A stretch of DNA of 5,183 bases from an uncultured Collinsella sp. (GTDB lineage: Bacteria > Actinomycetota > Coriobacteriia > Coriobacteriales > Coriobacteriaceae). The notes below the pieces were generated by a model that searched no databases, was not told where the DNA came from, and was given only the letters and a program-made list of their open reading frames with translations. Where the stretch lies: positions 1 to 5,183 of the forward strand of contig URNK01000128.1 of assembly GCA_900549195.1 (NCBI GenBank). The letters are read 5' to 3'. A program made the position numbers and the translations under genes. How positions within the stretch are numbered: the stretch's first letter is position 1; each line of letters opens with the position of its first letter. Of the stretch, positions 5,141 to 5,183 are shown piece by piece.

Positions 5141-5183
5141 CTGTCTCTTATACACATCTCCGAGCCCACGAGACTAGCGCTCA
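5141..5183 (-). other. Untrimmed Nextera i7 adapter with index (artefact)
   Basis: Positions 5141-5159 (CTGTCTCTTATACACATCT) are the Tn5 mosaic end, 5160-5174 (CCGAGCCCACGAGAC) the Nextera tail, 5175-5182 (TAGCGCTC) the index and 5183 the first base of the flow-cell primer. The segment is the exact reverse complement of 7-49. It replaces the true continuation of the hydrolase gene. Confidence 0.98.

Overview
The window is a short assembled fragment of high-GC bacterial DNA. Its real insert runs from about 50 to 5140. Both outer ends are untrimmed Illumina Nextera (Tn5) adapter with a sample index, so the termini carry no biology. Gene content suggests a Gram-positive anaerobe, most likely a member of the Coriobacteriia such as Collinsella. 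The grounds are the base composition, the style of the secreted peptidoglycan hydrolase, and the ECF transporter, MOSC and ATP-grasp sequences. This placement is inferred from protein resemblance recalled from memory and not from a marker gene.

Layout. At 51-921 (+) lie the last 43 codons of an energy-coupling-factor ATPase and a complete EcfT-type transmembrane protein, overlapping by 8 nt as in an operon. A perfect 15-bp hairpin (951-987) sits between them and the convergent minus-strand pair and could stop transcripts from both sides. That pair (3134 down to 1047) is an ATP-grasp ligase closely resembling the D-aspartate ligase Asl of Enterococcus faecium, followed by an aspartate/glutamate-family racemase. 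A 222-bp divergent intergenic region separates the ligase from a plus-strand MOSC-domain protein (3357-3989). A 234-bp regulatory-looking region with repeated AAGTTGA elements then leads into a secreted coiled-coil peptidoglycan hydrolase (from 4224). The contig end cuts that gene off inside its catalytic domain.

How the genes fit together. The racemase would make D-Asp from L-Asp, and the ATP-grasp ligase would attach it to the side-chain amine of the third stem-peptide residue, forming the peptidoglycan cross-bridge. The nearby coiled-coil hydrolase also acts on the wall, though it is a separate transcription unit. The ECF genes are a vitamin or metal uptake module of unknown substrate, since no S component is visible. 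The MOSC protein is probably an independent sulfur- or molybdenum-cofactor-linked enzyme.

Most notable points: the two-gene D-amino-acid cross-bridge cassette; a single UAG separating ligase and racemase reading frames that are otherwise continuous, with a hairpin 9 nt after that stop; repeated operator-like elements before the hydrolase; and the adapter artefact, which adds a false C-terminus to the last protein. I found no clearly new defence or mobile system here.
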